Assembly (NCBI RefSeq): GCF_002947535.1
Contig: NZ_PUAP01000027.1
Span: forward strand, 1-64,000
DNA from: Enterococcus mundtii
GTDB lineage: Bacteria; Bacillota; Bacilli; Lactobacillales; Enterococcaceae
Direction of reading: 5' to 3'
DNA: 64,000 nt
Shown here: piece by piece, positions 63,488 to 64,000 of the stretch
Layout of the letters: each line of letters begins with the position of its first letter
Position numbering within the stretch: position 1 is the first letter of the stretch
Notes under the pieces: model-generated
The model's input: only the letters and a program-made list of their open reading frames with translations
What the model was told of the DNA's origin: nothing
The model's database searches: none
Translations under genes and position numbers: made by a program

Positions 63488-64000
63488 TTAAACTTGTTTT
63501 GGTAATTGTTCGTAAAAAGCAGCTTTAGTTGCAGTGATATATGGATTCAACCATAGATAACCGATACCGACTGTGGCAATTGCTAAGATGTGCCATCCGA
63601 TAAACGATAAGTCTAACCAGAATAATTTTCCTTTGTAGCCATCCATCAATTTGCGGCTTGCAGTGATCGTATCAAGGATTTTTGGTTTTTCGCCTGTCTC
63701 TGTCACGACATCATAGTAAATGAAATAACTTTGAGAATAGGCATACCCTTTGATGATACCAGGAATGACTAAAAGCAATGCCCATAATGTAGTGAAAATC
63801 GTTGTCACTAGTGCTAACAATAGAACGCCACCGAAGAATACGCCTGAAAAACCTCGGAAAGCATCTTTAAATGGTTCGATCGTTGTTCGTTTCCCACGGA
63901 TGATGTCTAAATAGGTCCAAGAGATCCCACTCATGAACAATGCACTGATGATCGTAGAAACGATCCCTCCGCCTGAACTACTGCTACTTGAACCACTCAC
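63488..64000 (-). CDS. DUF975 family membrane protein, partial
   Basis: The visible 170 residues are open to the right edge, so the true start lies outside the window (an internal Met happens to fall at the edge). The sequence has a Ser/Gly-rich link, then LFMSGISWTYLDIIRG, several hydrophobic helices, IPGIIKGYAYSQSYFIYYD and ASRKLMDGYKGKLFWLDLSF, which are hallmarks of DUF975. These integral membrane proteins are common in Firmicutes and have no known function. It converges on the P-type ATPase gene. Confidence 0.85.
   Translation of the reverse strand: MSGSSSSSSGGGIVSTIISALFMSGISWTYLDIIRGKRTTIEPFKDAFRGFSGVFFGGVLLLALVTTIFTTLWALLLVIPGIIKGYAYSQSYFIYYDVVTETGEKPKILDTITASRKLMDGYKGKLFWLDLSFIGWHILAIATVGIGYLWLNPYITATKAAFYEQLPKQV

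Noticed and set aside
1-64000. tRNA, rRNA, CRISPR array, prophage or replication origin
   Set aside because: I read through the window for these on both strands and saw none: no clustered direct repeats, no rRNA-like blocks, no phage gene runs.

Overview
The window looks like a chromosomal stretch of a low-GC Gram-positive lactic acid bacterium, almost certainly Enterococcus and most like the E. faecium group. The basis is gene content and style: strong AGGAGG-type ribosome binding sites, frequent TTG and GTG starts, an acpS-alr-mazF block, ddl-murF-cshA, an OpuC-type osmolyte transporter, holin-like type I toxins and a perfect CodY box. The species call is inference from recognition, not from a search. 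No rRNA, tRNA, CRISPR array or prophage was seen.

Layout. 1-1300 is the decayed end of an IS607-type element: an open tnpB runs off the left edge beside a broken serine-recombinase gene. 1369-3493 is a PTS permease gene (treB-like) with a cre-like site and a palindromic operator. 3589-6880 holds ruvAB, a TetR regulator, a small tyrosine phosphatase and an unknown gene. 7000-12219 is mostly minus strand: CodY-boxed brnQ, a two-gene amino-acid ABC importer behind a lysine riboswitch, and a small membrane protein. 12396-14480 is a compact operon of sirtuin, an acetyltransferase-chorismate mutase fusion and NiaR.

14540-22270 is the most unusual region. It holds four co-oriented genes of unknown family closed by one terminator. 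Three are paralogues with an invariant His-Asp-Gln-Cys arrangement like that of clan CE cysteine proteases/acetyltransferases. The first gene is two diverged copies of another module (ending in a W-E-N...A-P-W-E signature), which is also fused once to the tail of the second gene.

22283-28178 carries def, rpsO, pnp, a GlsB-type protein and kup. 28198-28692 is a tandem pair of type I toxin-antitoxin loci, one degraded. 28992-34238 has a CBS-domain membrane protein, a MATE exporter, a DUF960 protein, rplY and rsuA. 34249-34985 is a RelB-type/MazF-type toxin-antitoxin pair with its own operator. 35063-42552 contains a nucleotidase, udk, several membrane proteins and a UbiB-type kinase, plus an unassigned structured RNA near 37.9-38.1 kb. 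42731-49766 is the cell-wall block ddl, murF, cshA, acpS, alr, mazF. 50421-55274 has a YhgE/Pip protein and the potassium importer kimA. 55504-58900 is an opuCABCD operon. 59162-60193 is queA. 60763-63422 is a P-type ATPase gene split by a frameshift, followed by a partial DUF975 gene.

Two osmotic themes recur: two K+ importers (kup, kimA) and an osmolyte importer (opuC). At least five intergenic hairpins share a loop or flank motif while their arms differ and remain self-complementary, which marks a dispersed palindromic repeat family.
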